From Cyrtodaria siliqua (taxonomy: Eukaryota; Mollusca; Bivalvia; Adapedonta; Hiatellidae), in contig JAWPHD010002623.1 of NCBI GenBank assembly GCA_037043455.1, positions 62,001 to 126,000 on the forward strand: a stretch of DNA of 64,000 nt, given 5' to 3'. A program made the position numbers and the translations under genes. Positions 24,112 through 35,443 of the stretch are shown here, one piece after another. Each line of letters opens with the position of its first letter. Position 1 is the stretch's first letter. The notes beneath the pieces were generated by a model that saw nothing but the letters and a program-made list of their open reading frames with translations, was not told the DNA's origin and did not search any database.

Positions 24112-24735
24112 TAATGCTTGGTTTGATACACCGTGTCATTCTATTGTTTGGTTTGATACACAGTGTCACTCACTCTATTGTTTGGTTTGATACACAGTGT
24201 CACTCACTCTATTGTTTGGTTTGATACACAGTGTCACTCACTCTATTGTTTGGTTTGATACACAGTGTCACTCACTCTATTGTTTGGTTTGATACACAGT
24301 GTCACTCACTCTATTGTTTGGTTTGATACACAGTGTCACTCACTCTATTGTTTGGTTTGATACACAGTGTCACTCACTCTATTGTTTGGTTTGATACACA
24401 GTGTCACTCACTCTATTGTTTCGTTTGATACACAGTGTCACTCACTCTATTGTTTGGTTTGATACACAGTGTCACTCAATCTATTGTTTCGTTTGATACA
24501 CAGTGTCACTCACTCTATTGTTTCGTTTGATACACAGTGTCACTCACTCTATTGTTTGGTTTGATACACAGTGTCACTCAATCTATTGTTTCGTTTGATA
24601 CACAGTGTCACTCACTCTATTGTTTCGTTTGATACACAGTGTCACTCACTCTATTGTTTGGTTTGATACACAGTGTCACTCACTCTATTGTTTAGTTTGA
24701 TACACTGTGTCACTCACTATTCTGTTTGGTTTGAT
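24112..24735. repeat. 34-bp minisatellite, about 17-18 copies
   Basis: Unit CTATTGTTTGGTTTGATACA plus CAGTGTCACTCACT, very homogeneous. A G/C variant (TTTGG or TTTCG) recurs in a patterned way. On the minus (sense) strand every unit holds AGAGTGAGTGAC, a near-consensus 5' splice site. Confidence 0.96.
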
Positions 24736-25452
24736 ATTATAAAGTACATTATCACTCACTGAACTGGTTGTTTTAACATATAAAATTAAACATTGTTTTA
24801 ATGAACATTCATACATTATAACAAATACTTCCTAATGACATTATAATAATTATTTAACAAAAACAAAAAAAATAATATTCAGAGGGTTTCAGTGAAAACA
24901 TAAATAAAACATTATTAAATGAATGGAGTAAGTTAATGAAAACTAAATGAAAAACATTGCAAGGAAAACAAACTGTTTCTGAAAAATCAAAAATTAATTA
25001 AATGTAAACCTTTGAAGTAATTAATCCGAAAATATAAACTAGGATGTGGTTAATTGAAGTAAAAATTGAAAATTGGCTTCATTTCACCATATAAAAAGGA
25101 AAGCATGCAATAATTTATAAAGATTTTAAACAACAAACAGTTGATAGTGTTGCACTGCATACACAACAGTTAACCAAACATAGGTCAAACAAACACTCTC
25201 GTTATTAAAATCTTTTAAGTCATTCATTACATATTTCTTCAGAACTCCAGCAACATGCTATTTTCCAATTGTTGCCATAAATCATTTTTATTATATTTCT
25301 TTTGCCAAAGATGCAAATCAACTGAATGAACTGAACACACACATACTGAAATATTGGTCTGCCACCTAATGGCTGTCAGTCGGGTCTTTGTCAGAGACAT
25401 TTGTACAGTATTACCTGAGAACAGTGATGATAAATGAAACAACAGAATTGCT
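24736..25452. other. Intronic stretch without recognised features
   Basis: A/T-rich intron of the minus-strand gene. No exon, RNA or repeat array was recognised. Confidence 0.4.
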
Positions 25453-25626
25453 TTAACCCTTAACCAGCCTGCAAGTAACTCGCAGGCTGATCAGGGTTTA
25501 CAATGTTCGACTTCTGATCAGTCATTTCCCCCCAAAACACCCCTTTGTCACATAAATGGAATATTCTTAATTCAAAGAAAGAACAGTTCATTATATATAT
25601 ATATATATATACGGGTTAATGGTTAA
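25453..25626. mobile_element. MITE family D, copy
   Basis: TTAACCCTTAACCAGCC at the left is the inverse of the right end ACGGGTTAATGGTTAA. Core phrases include CAGGCTGATCAGGGTTTACA, CATAAATGGAATATTCTTAA and CAGTTCATTATATATAT. The (TA)n run lies next to the right end, as in other copies. Confidence 0.8.
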
Positions 25627-25852
25627 CTGCATTAGTTGATTTGTGTGGCTATTGCTTGTGATGTTAACATTTGCCACCATTTTAAGTTTTCTTTCAGAAC
25701 CAAATAAAATACATTCTGTTTTGCCAAGATGTAAAGACAACTTGTTATCCACAAGCCATGGAGAACATGACTAAAACTTTACCTAGCTTGGAGGATATCA
25801 CAATTTGGGTTTTTGTAAGAAAATAAGGTCGTATAGTTACTTTTGTACTCTC

Positions 25853-26513
25853 TTATTGCCATTAACAATTTACCTGTACTCACTTATTGTCATTAACAAT
25901 TTACCTGTACTCACTTATCATTAACAATTTACATGTACTCACTTATCACTATTAACAATTTACCTGTACTCACTTATCATTAACAATTTACATGTACTCA
26001 CTTATCATTAACAATTTACCTGTACTCACTTATCATTAACAATTTACCTGTACTCACTTAACACAATTAACAATTTACCTGTACTCACTTATCACTATTA
26101 ACAATTTATCTATACTCACTTATGCCATTAACAATTTACCTGTACTCACTTATCATTAACAACCTACCTGTACTCACTTATCACTATTAACAATTTACCT
26201 GTACTCACGTATTGCCATTAACAACTTATCACTATTAACCAAATTTACCTGTACTCACTTATTGCCATTAACATTTGATCTTTACTCACTTATCACTATT
26301 AACCAAATTTACCTGTACTCACTTATCACCATTAACAATTTACCTGTACTCACTTATCACCATTAACAATTTACCTGTACTCACTTATCATAATTAACAA
26401 TTTATCTGTACTCACTTACTGCCATTAACAATGTACCTGTACTCACTTATCACCATTAACAATGTACCTGTACTCACTTATCACCATTAACAATGTACCT
26501 GTACTCACTTATT
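25853..26513. repeat. About 27-bp minisatellite carrying splice-donor motifs
   Basis: Unit TGTACTCACTTATCATTAAC plus AATTTACC, with length variants of 25-31 bp. On the minus (sense) strand most units read TACAGGTAAATTG, a consensus 5' splice site. It lies in the intron between the exons at 29.1 and 24.0 kb. Confidence 0.94.
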
Positions 26514-27004
26514 TTTTGTTACCGATAAAAAAAACCCAGCTTATGTTATTTTTATGCTGAAACATCATAAAATTTCATGGATTCACACAAAAACGCACCT
26601 TCACAGAAATTTAAAAAAATTTTTTTGTCATGAACTGGTAAGTGTTTTTTACGAGAGAGTTGAACATTTATAATATTTTCCATATCTCTTTTTCTAAGTC
26701 TAAAAGAACATCCATCTCCTTATAGAATGTTTCAGGAATAGTGAACCCAAAGGATACATAAATACGACTTGACGAAATTGTAAATATACTCCCGTATCAT
26801 TCAAGTTTCAGATTCTGACAATAAATAAAGATGGTTAGTGAAAGTAGGTGATGGTTAAATTATAACCCACTTTCACAGAAATAAGATATTTTTAGACATT
26901 TGATTCTAGAATTAACATCAAGATTTCTGTCAAAAACAATAATAAAACAAAAAGTAAATTCTCGAAATTACAGTTTGATCGCTAGATAATTTGACAATTG
27001 CTGA

Positions 27005-28345
27005 TTTGTACTTTTCTTTATGTTGTTTCACTAACGGCAGTCAAATGTTATTGTACTCTTTTTGTTAATGTTGTTTCTCTAATGGCAGTCAAACTAATTG
27101 TAGTCTTTTCTTTATGTTGTTTCACTAATGTCAGTCAAACTAATTGTACTCTTTTCTTTATGTTGTTTCTCTAATGGCAGTCAAACTAATTGTACTCTTT
27201 TCTTTATGTTGTTTCTCTAATGTCAGTCCAACTAATTGTACTCTTTTCTTTATGTTGTTTCACTAATGTCAGTCAAACTAATTGTACTCTTTTCTTTATG
27301 TTGTTTCTCTAATGGCAGTCAAACTAATTGTACTCTTTTCTTTATGTTGTTTCTCTAATGGCAGTCAAACTAATTGTACTCTTTTCTTTATGTTGTTTCT
27401 CTAATGTCAGTCCAACTAATTGTACTCTTTTCTTTATGTTGTTTCACTAATGTCAGTCAAACTAATTGTACTCTTTTCTTTATGTTGTTTCTCTAATGGC
27501 AGTCAAACTAATTGTACTCTTTTCTTTATGTTGTTTCTCTAATGGCAGTCAAACTAATTGTACTCTTTTCTTTATGTTGTTTCACTAATGTCAGTCAAAC
27601 TAATTGTACTCTTTTCTTTATGTTGTTTCTCTAAAGGCAGTCAAACTAATTGTACTCTTTTCTTTATGTTGTTTCTCTAATGGCAGTCAAACTAATTGTA
27701 CTCTTTTCTTTATGTTGTTTCACTAATGTCAGTCAAACTAATTGTACTCTTTTCTTTATGTTGTTTCTCTAATGGCAGTCAAACTAATTGTACTCTTTTC
27801 TTTATGTTGTTTCTCTAAAGGCAGTCAAACTAATTGTACTCTTTTCTTTATGTTGTTTCTCTAATGGCAGTCAAACTAATTGTACTCTTTTCTTTATGTT
27901 GTTTCTCTAATGGCAGTCAAACTAATTGTACTCTTTTCTTTATGTTGTTTCTCTAATGGCAGTCAAACTAATTGTACCCTTTTCTTTATGTTGTTTCACT
28001 AATGTCAGTCAAACTGATTGTACTCTTTTCTTTATGTTGTTTCTCTAATGGCAGTCAAACTAATTGTAGTCTTTTCTTTATGTTGTTTCACTAATGTCAG
28101 TCAAACTAATTGTACTCTTTTCTCCATGTTGTTTCACTATATAATGTCAGTCAAACTAATTGTACTCTTTTCTTTATGTTGTTTCTCTAATGGCAGTCAA
28201 ACTAATTGTACTATTTTCTTTATGTTGTTTCTCTAATGGTGATCAAATGTTATTGTACACTTTTCTTTGTTGTTTCTCTAATGGCAGTCAAATTAATTCT
28301 AATCTTTTTTTTTATGTCGTTGCACTAATGGCAGTCAAAAGTTAC
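27005..28345. repeat. 46-bp minisatellite, about 28 copies, with variant pattern
   Basis: Unit TTGTACTCTTTTCTTTATGT, TGTTTCTCTAATGGCAGTCA, AACTAA. Variants differ at CTCT/CACT, GGCAG/GTCAG and CAAAC/CCAAC and recur in a roughly four-unit order in the left half. Open frames here are artefacts. Confidence 0.96.
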
Positions 28346-28752
28346 TATACTCTTTGTTGATATTTTTATTGCACTAAATGTGACCTCTGATCACTAAATG
28401 TGACCTCTGATCGACTATGCCTTAAAGTAGGTCAGTACAGTATGTGACAAAAATAGAAACATTATGTTAAAATGGCTTCATACAAATGTTTGATTCAGCT
28501 GCGATTTTATCAGAAATATCAACAATGCTGCGAGAAGAGAGAAGACCGATTGTTCCAAACCTCCCATGGTGAATTAAGCAAAGCGAATAATGATTTTATC
28601 TTAATAATTTGCCCTTCTGAAGCTTGCTGGTAAATGTAAAAATGATTCTGCCACTTGCATTGTTTGCATCTTTATAGAATAACATCAATTTAGGGTATGA
28701 CTGGTCAAGTTGCTATAGCAAAACAAATGTACATATAATTGTCTTTTACTAA

Positions 28753-28883
28753 TTAACTCTTAACCTGCTAAGCACGTCTATAATAGCCTTAGCGTCCATT
28801 GTAAACCCAGATCAAGGCTGTCATATAAATGGAATGGTGTTAAAGAAATAACAATCCATTATATATATGCAGCGGGTTTATAG
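28753..28883 (+). mobile_element. MITE family D, copy
   Basis: TTAACTCTTAACCTGCTAAG, GCGTCCATTGTAAACCCAGA, TAAATGGAATGG, ACAATCCATTATATATAT and GCAGCGGGTTTATAGG are in the family order. The right end is decayed. Confidence 0.78.
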
Positions 28884-29120
28884 GCCATAAGCTACCCTCA
28901 CACCCTGTCACAGAATTAAGGATCAAGTAGCATGCTGCACTTATTTTCATGTTTTGTTTCATTTTGTGTCGCAATGTCAGTTTGAAAAGTCGAGGTTAAT
29001 CTGAAAGGGAAAACAGATGACAATCATGCTGCACGACATTTATAGACTGTGTTGAACATTCTCCGATCATTCACAAACATGGAGCATGCACAGCTGACAA
29101 TAATCAAGCAGTTATCTGAC

Positions 29121-29195
29121 CTTCGTACTCGATCACTTCATCCTCCTCGGAGTCGCCATACTGAGGATCGATAAATACGGGGCCGGGTTTCTGAG
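29121..29195 (-). CDS. Internal exon of the giant-exon gene (75 nt)
   Basis: The minus-strand acceptor is CATCTCTATAACAG (AG opposite 29196-29197) and the donor is GAAG/GTCAGA (GT opposite 29119-29120). Phase 1 in and phase 1 out. With the split first codon it reads AQKPGPVFIDPQYGD followed by SEEDEVIEYE. Being 25 codons and phase 1-1, it can be skipped without changing frame. Codon use is G/C-rich compared with the surrounding intron, which supports it being coding. Confidence 0.72.
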
Positions 29196-29469
29196 CTGTT
29201 ATAGAGATGTAAAATAAGTTATCAAGTATAGTGAACTCTTAATCAGCATTTTGTTTAATAAATGAAACCACATACTTATATAGAACTCATAGAGCTCACA
29301 GAACAACAAGGCCAACACAGAACAACAAGGCCAACTTAAAAAAAAACAAAAAAACTACCATAACGGCATTAGCTTTGTTTTTTGTTCCAATACCTTTAAT
29401 ATTAAAGTCATTTTATGTTAATTTTGTAATGCTGTAAAACAAGTATGAGTAAATACGAACTAATCAGTG

Positions 29470-30135
29470 TAAGAAGTCTGAGTTTGTAAGAACCAATCAG
29501 TGTAAGAAGTCTGAGTTTGTAAGAACCAATCGGAAGTCTGAGTTTGTAAGAACCAATCAGTGTAAGAAGTCTGAGTTTGTAAGAACCAATCGGTGTAAGA
29601 AGTGTGAGTTTGTAAGAACCAATCGGTGTAAGAAGTGTGAGTTTGTAAGAACCAATCGGTGTAAGAAGTGTGAGTTTGTAAGAACTAATCAGTGTAAGAA
29701 GTCTGAGTTTGTAAGAACCAATCGGTGTAAGAAGTGTGAGTTTGTAAGAACCAATCGGTGTAAGAAGTGTGAGTTTGTAAGAACCAATCGGTGTAAGAAG
29801 TGTGAGTTTGTAAGAACTAATCAGTGTAAGAAGTCTGAGTTTGTAAGAACCAATCGGTGTAAGAAGTCTGAGTTTGTAAGAACTAATCGGTGTAAGAAGT
29901 CTGAGTTTGTAAGAACCAATCGGTGTAAGAAGTCCGAGTTTGTAAGAACTAATCAGTGTAATAAGTCTGAGTTTGTAAGAACTAATCAGTGTAAGAAGTC
30001 TGAGTTTGTAAGAACCAATCATTGTAAGAAGTCTGAGTTTGTAAGAACCAATCAGTGTAAGAAGTCTGAGTTTGTAAGAACCAATCAGTGTAAGAAGTCT
30101 GAGTTTGTAAGAACCAATCAGTGTAAGACCTCTGA
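29470..30135. repeat. 33-bp minisatellite, about 20 copies
   Basis: Unit GTTTGTAAGAACCAATCGGT plus GTAAGAAGTCTGA, with CAG/CGG and CTG/GTG variants. As 33 is a multiple of 3, the minus strand reads through with an 11-residue repeat (SYKLRLLTLIG). It contains no splice sites linking it to the gene and begins inside the array, so I treat the frame as an artefact. Confidence 0.95.
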
Positions 30136-30479
30136 GAGGATCAACATTTGCTTCAACATTTTAAACCAATGGTGACTCAGATAATAGATTTTTTTTTAAA
30201 GTACAATGATCGGATAAAATGTGCCCACTACTGCGCATTAAATAGCACTCTTCCAGGCCATATTATCTAACTGTCAGTGAATGTTCAAACAGCTTCTGGC
30301 TGAATTACGACTTAATTTGGTAAATTAGATCAGCACAGTCAATTTCTTATATGGCCTGTACTTTACTACAAGTGCAGTAAAAAATAAGTCAGACAGTGCA
30401 AGCAACAAACCATTAGATTTTCTACATCCCTCTCCAACAAACGATTAGGTCTACAATACCAATAAACCATTATAGGCCT

Positions 30480-30700
30480 AAACAATCTCTCTCCAATCTC
30501 CAACAAACCATTACGTCTAAATTATCTCTTCAACAAACCATTAAGCATACAGCAAACCATTAAGGCTACAACAAACCATTAGGCCTACAATAAACCATTA
30601 GGCCTACAACAAACCATTAGGCCTACAAAAAAACATTAGGCCTACAATATCTCGCCTACAATATCTCTCCAACAACCAATATCTCTCTCCAACAACCACC
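30480..30700. repeat. 19-bp degenerate tandem repeat
   Basis: AACAAACCATTAGGCCTAC and variants, about 8-9 copies, with CTCTCCAACAA spacers at both sides. Confidence 0.85.
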
Positions 30701-31189
30701 TCTCTCCCTTTATTATCCAATTCTGAAACTAAGTTTACCACAGGCATTTATCAGCTGAAATCAATTGTAACGAAGATCGATTCCTTTAGTTGAATTAAGG
30801 GATCTAATGTGTTTTGTTGCAATTTGAAAAAAACACACTAAGAGTAACTCCATTTAGACATAGGAGGATTAGGTGTCTGGAAAAGCATTAAATGTTCATC
30901 CTTCCAGTGTAAATCTATTGATTAGACACTCCACTTTACTGACAGTCAAAGCAGCACCTATTATCGAGGGGTCAGCGCAAAACTATTGTAACTACATATG
31001 AAAGAAGAAGGAGATATAATAGTGTTGCACTAAACCCTCGTTATCGTAATTACCTCAGCTGATAATTGTACTAATGTAATGTACTGTCATCCTAACTAGG
31101 CTATGGAGTAAATCAGATGGTATTACCAGTATGTATATTTGTAAATGGAGATCAATCAGGGGACTGAATTGAATGGAATTTGATTTTTT
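30701..31189. other. Intronic stretch without recognised features
   Basis: Part of the intron between the exons at 34.1 and 29.1 kb. No exon or repeat array was recognised. Confidence 0.4.
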
Positions 31190-31400
31190 ATAGTCGTACC
31201 AACAGCTAATGTCATATGGCGACTTTTCAGCTTCCATTGGTGGAACAAGACCCCAATTTTCATGCACGGACGGGCACCTGGGTAGAACCAGGATGTTCCG
31301 CAAGCCAGCTGGATAGCTTCCTCGAATAAAGATTCCTAGGTCCCTGAGGGATCGAACCCACATCAAGTCAGAGACTCTAACCACTCAACCACGGACTCCA
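31190..31400 (-). mobile_element. tRNA-derived SINE family 3
   Basis: Read on the minus strand from about 31400, the head is GTGGAGTCCGTGGTTGAGTG then GTTAGAGTCTC, with a pol III A box (TGGTTGAGTGG) and B box (GGGTTCGATCCC). This is a tRNA Ser/Leu-like promoter. The body contains TCCTGGTTCTACCCAGGTGC and the 3' end is rich in CAATTCAA. It resembles a tRNA gene only over the head, so it is a SINE and not a tRNA gene. Confidence 0.82.
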
Positions 31401-31770
31401 CAAATCGTCTAAAATAGCTATAGACAACTGTGAGTCTCATGCATGCCATGCATTCAATGTGTAAGTTAAGCTTCCACAAACATAGGCCATTTGCGTTATT
31501 GTGTTTTTGAGCTGTTTAGGGACTACATGTGCTTTTCTTACAGGTGTAAGTACAAGTTGTACTTTTAATTCACTTACATAAGCTTGAATGACTGCTTGGA
31601 ACTATGTATTAGAGATATATTTGGTCCATGTAAACTCTCTAATCTTTATCGAAAAGAAGAAGCTCCATATCTAAGATTTTTTCCAACAAATTTAATAAGA
31701 TCATTGATGTTAAGTTATACTGTTCGTGCGTAATGATATTTATGTCATGGCTGTATTAACTCCTTGGCCC

Positions 31771-32447
31771 TAGGTTTACACTTATCTAATGCCAAATTAC
31801 CTTATACTGATTTTAAAAGTTGTATTAACACATATATTCGTAACTCTTGGCAAGCCGCTTGGGATTTGTCAGTTAACAATAAACTCCATTCAATTAAACC
31901 GTTACTCAGAGAATGGTGTTCTTCTAGTAGACCCATTCATTGAGAAGAAGTTGTCCTAGCCTGGTGCAGGATAGGGCATACAAGTTATACTCATTCATAT
32001 TTATTACAAGGTGAGCAATTACCAGAATGTACCCTGCTTTGCACCTTTAACGGTCAAACATATCTTGTTGGAATGTGTAGACTTTGATCCTATGCATCAA
32101 AGGTACTACAATGTTAATACTATGAAAGAGTTATTTGATACTATAGATTTTAGTCTTGTTTTAGATTTCCTGAAAGAAATCAAGACTACCGGTATATATA
32201 AATCATTATAATATGTTCTTATATATATTTACTTGTTTATTTACCCGTTGACGGGCATTTGTTGATTTACATATATAGTTTATATTACTACCATGTCGTC
32301 CCTTATTTGTAAATAGTTTTATCTTTATATATTTACATTAATTTTTAATTACTACTTCATTTCTTCATCTTTCATCAGTTTTTGGGCACAATATGACCTA
32401 TTTATGTGTCGACGTGCCGTAAAACACCATTCATTCATTCCTTCATT
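31771..32447 (+). mobile_element. 5'-truncated LINE 3' end with 12-bp target duplication
   Basis: Flanked by ACTCCTTGGCCC at 31759-31770 and 32448-32459. The left part repeats the end of the fragment at 15910-16765 (TCTAATGCCAAATTAC), then codes the post-RNase H tail: NSWQAAWDLSVNNKLH, and, after a stop and a frameshift, VKHILLECVDFDPMHQRYY to a stop near 32211. The H-I-L-L-E-C motif is typical of LINE C-termini. The 3' UTR ends GTGCCGTAAAACACCATTCA plus (ATTC)n. It landed inside an 83-bp tandem repeat. Confidence 0.9.
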
Positions 32448-32459
32448 ACTCCTTGGCCC

Positions 32460-32660
32460 CATTTTACACAATAAATCTACATTTCCAAAACATTTTTTAA
32501 CTATAATGATTTATGTCACAGTTTTATTATGCTCCTTGGCCCCATTTTACACAATAAATCTACATTTCCAAAACATTTTTTAACTTAATGATTTATGTCA
32601 CCGATTTATTATGCTCCTTGGCCCCATTTTACATGATACATCTACATTTCCAAAACAATT
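32460..32660. repeat. About 83-bp tandem repeat, 2-3 copies
   Basis: CTCCTTGGCCCCATTTTACA, CAATAAATCTACATTTCCAA, AACATTTTTTAACT, ATGATTTATGTCAC. A diverged unit to the left (31736-31770) shows the LINE inserted into this array. Confidence 0.88.
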
Positions 32661-34131
32661 TCTTAACTAAACTATTTATATTCCTCCCCCATAAAACTAA
32701 TGTCAAAAAAGTTTAAAGCATAGCCAAGGGAAATACAGAAAACAATTCAAGCAAAGTTATCCATTTTCTGTCCTGAAAAAAAGTACAAGTGGAAACTTCT
32801 TGTTTGAACTCAATAAAAAGAAGGCTAAAGTACATAATTTATCAATTTTAAACCTACTGAAATAACACTATAGTAATATCGAAAATATCGCTGAAACATA
32901 ATACAAATGTCACAGTGACAACTACAAACAACATGGAACAACAACAGTATAAAATAAATTAGTTTTTTAAGCTCGCTTTGTGGTACCAGTATTTCTGCAA
33001 GCTTACATCTATAAGAATACCAAGTTGTTTAAAACCTACACTAAATCTATATCAATTTATAGAAAAATAAAAACAATATATATTAATAGTAATATGTGAT
33101 AGACAAAGGAATGTATAGAAAGATAATCTAGAGCAATACTAATTAAACAATTATAAAATTGCAGGCAAAAACTTATAACACAGCTAGAAAAACAGAAACA
33201 AAAATAAAATATATTGATCTCACTAAAATACTTAAAAAAGACAAACATTATATTACAATAACTAGCAAGTAAACATGGCAATCACTAATAAATAACATAA
33301 AATGTAGCGATAAAAGAATAATGATATCTTGTGTATTTCCTTGAACAGATTTTAATGATTAATTATTATCTCTAAAATGCATGCAAAGTCTACATCAGGA
33401 TCTACTGAAGCTTCTAATTTAAAGGCTATGTTGAAAGCATTTTTGGTTTCTCCAAACTAGATCAAGCCATAACAAAACGGGTTCTCTCTGGAGCATGTGT
33501 GTCAAGACAATCCCTTAACCAAGGTACACAAAAAGTTGTTTTGTATTAAAGAAACTAACCCGCCAAATAAGGGCAAATATTGCACTATGCAATTGTTTAT
33601 CGAAACTCCATCCAGGTGTTCAGGTCATATAATAATGTATAATTTTATGTGAAGATTAAAAGTACAGATTCTTTTACGCTTTTTTAAAATCCCCGCGATT
33701 GCATATTCGTAAAATGAATTATGAGTTGGCAACTATTAATTTGCCGCTTCAGTTTTGGGGTTTGGCCCGGCTGATTACAGCCTTTAATATTGTGCCTATA
33801 GCATTTGTATTCTGGAAATATATACCTTGTTGTCAGTAAACGGTGTACAAGTTGTAAAATTTGGCTGTTGTTGGCGGGATAGCTACTTTAAAGTAAATAT
33901 GTCTGTATTAGTAAATAACTGTTCATTTTGTTGTCATGCCAACTGTCTCCATGCCAATGCTTCCCAGACAGCACTTGCATAAAGTGAAATTCTGGTACCA
34001 AAACAAATTTTGATCAACTTTTAACCTGTATATAGAAAAACAAATATACAATATTAATGTTTTGACATAAAATTATCAAAATATGTCCACCACAATAAAG
34101 AAAGCGTCATGTTCACAATATCAATGCGTAC
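32661..34131. other. Intronic stretch without recognised features
   Basis: A/T-rich intron just downstream (in the sense direction) of the exon at 34132-34239. A 74-codon minus-strand frame at 33057-33281 is low-complexity and Phe/Tyr/Ile-rich, with no splice support. Confidence 0.4.
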
Positions 34132-34239
34132 CAAAATGATCTGGTATTCCGTGGCGTAAACTCTCTGCATGTTCATGTGGGTCGTACTCAGAATGGCCCT
34201 CGTCATCATCAATAGATAACAGACGCTGCTGTTGTTGTT
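34132..34239 (-). CDS. Internal exon of the giant-exon gene (108 nt)
   Basis: The minus-strand acceptor has a strong pyrimidine tract, TTTGTTTTTCTTCCCAG (AG opposite 34240-34241). The donor is TTTTG/GTACGC (GT opposite 34130-34131). Phase 1-1, 36 codons. With the split first codon it reads EQQQQRLLSIDDDEGH, SEYDPHEHAESLRHGI, PDHF: hydrophilic and acidic like its neighbours. It can be skipped without frame change. The downstream intron toward 29.1 kb is about 4.9 kb. The upstream intron (34.2-54.9 kb) contains a whole gene on the other strand. Confidence 0.74.
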
Positions 34240-35443
34240 CTGGGAAGAAAAACAAATTATTAAGTCTTCATATTTTGATTAAAACGTTTTTAAAGGCTTG
34301 GCCCAATTGATTTTTTCTTTGAGAACTTGTAATTTTCTGGTCTCCACTGCTAGAGAGTTTGTTTTGTTTTTTTAAAAAAAAAAGGTAACTAAGCATAACT
34401 TTCCTGTCTCCATTCCTAGAGAGTCTTAATTAAAGATAACTGAGTCTTCACCTTTATAAGCAAGTTTATATTAGGCAACACTTTTAAAACAGAAGCAGTT
34501 TGTGTTTTTCCACCAAGACTACTACCTGGCCTTAAAAATGCATCGACATATGAGTTTCTTTATTTCCATTTCTAAAAAAAGTATGAATATGATTGCTATG
34601 GCATAACGGCTTGTATTATCCACCAGCAATGATCAGTTTGAAATCAACATGTGGGACAATCTATCAAAGCCCTGATTCAACACTGTTTCTTCCAGATCAC
34701 AAATTGAATTCGACAACACATTGGAATTTAAACACTCATCACGTTTTTCTTGTACATTGCAATGTTAAATCTAAGATAAGTAACTAGAGCTGGCTTATTT
34801 ATTTTCCATTCCATATAATCAGATTACTTTAAGAATACAGGCCGTCATAAAAACAGTACACGGTCTCTTTTCCATACCAGGCATATAACATTTACAATAA
34901 AAGAAATACAGGCAAAAAAACTGGACAAATATAAACCAAGTCACCTGACCTACTTCCTGACCTACTTCAAAGAATGAATGAATGAATGATCAAAGAATCC
35001 ACCGTAATGTAATGAGTATCCGTAATGTAATGAGTATCCGATCCCATTTTAGTACATCATTATTTGTCAGCAAGTAATTGTAAAAGAAGAGACATCATTG
35101 CAGTCAGGTATCATGGTTTCCCATAACCACATGTATCAAGTGCATTTATCATATAGGCAGTACAATTTCACTGAAATTTACAATTATATTTTTCTTTACT
35201 TAGGTGTTTTCCCTCACTCTTTTACCAGGCTATATACAGTCAACAGTTCCTAGTGTGATCCTCTAACTCTTTTAAATGTCAATACCGTATACTCCTGTAT
35301 AAATGCCCCCTTTTTATTTGAGAGCAATATTACTTTTTTTACATATTATACCTCTAAAATGCTTGTGTGGGGAGGTATTTTTCTAAACTAGACCTCAAGT
35401 CTGGTGACTTGCAAGTGTATTTTATCTAAACTGTATCTCATAA

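Noticed and set aside
24112..24735. CRISPR-like array
   Set aside because: Units are contiguous with no unique spacers, in a eukaryotic intron; this is a minisatellite. The same holds for the other arrays.
29408..30022. 204-codon minus-strand frame with an 11-residue repeat
   Set aside because: It is the translation of the 33-bp minisatellite, with no splice sites or unique flanking protein. Worth a transcript check only because it is on the sense strand of the host gene.
31055..31384. 109-codon minus-strand frame
   Set aside because: It is the SINE at 31190-31400 read through, including the tRNA-like head.
31330..31400. Functional tRNA gene on the minus strand
   Set aside because: A and B boxes are good, but the sequence continues as a SINE body with a CAATTCAA-rich 3' end, and acceptor pairing is incomplete.
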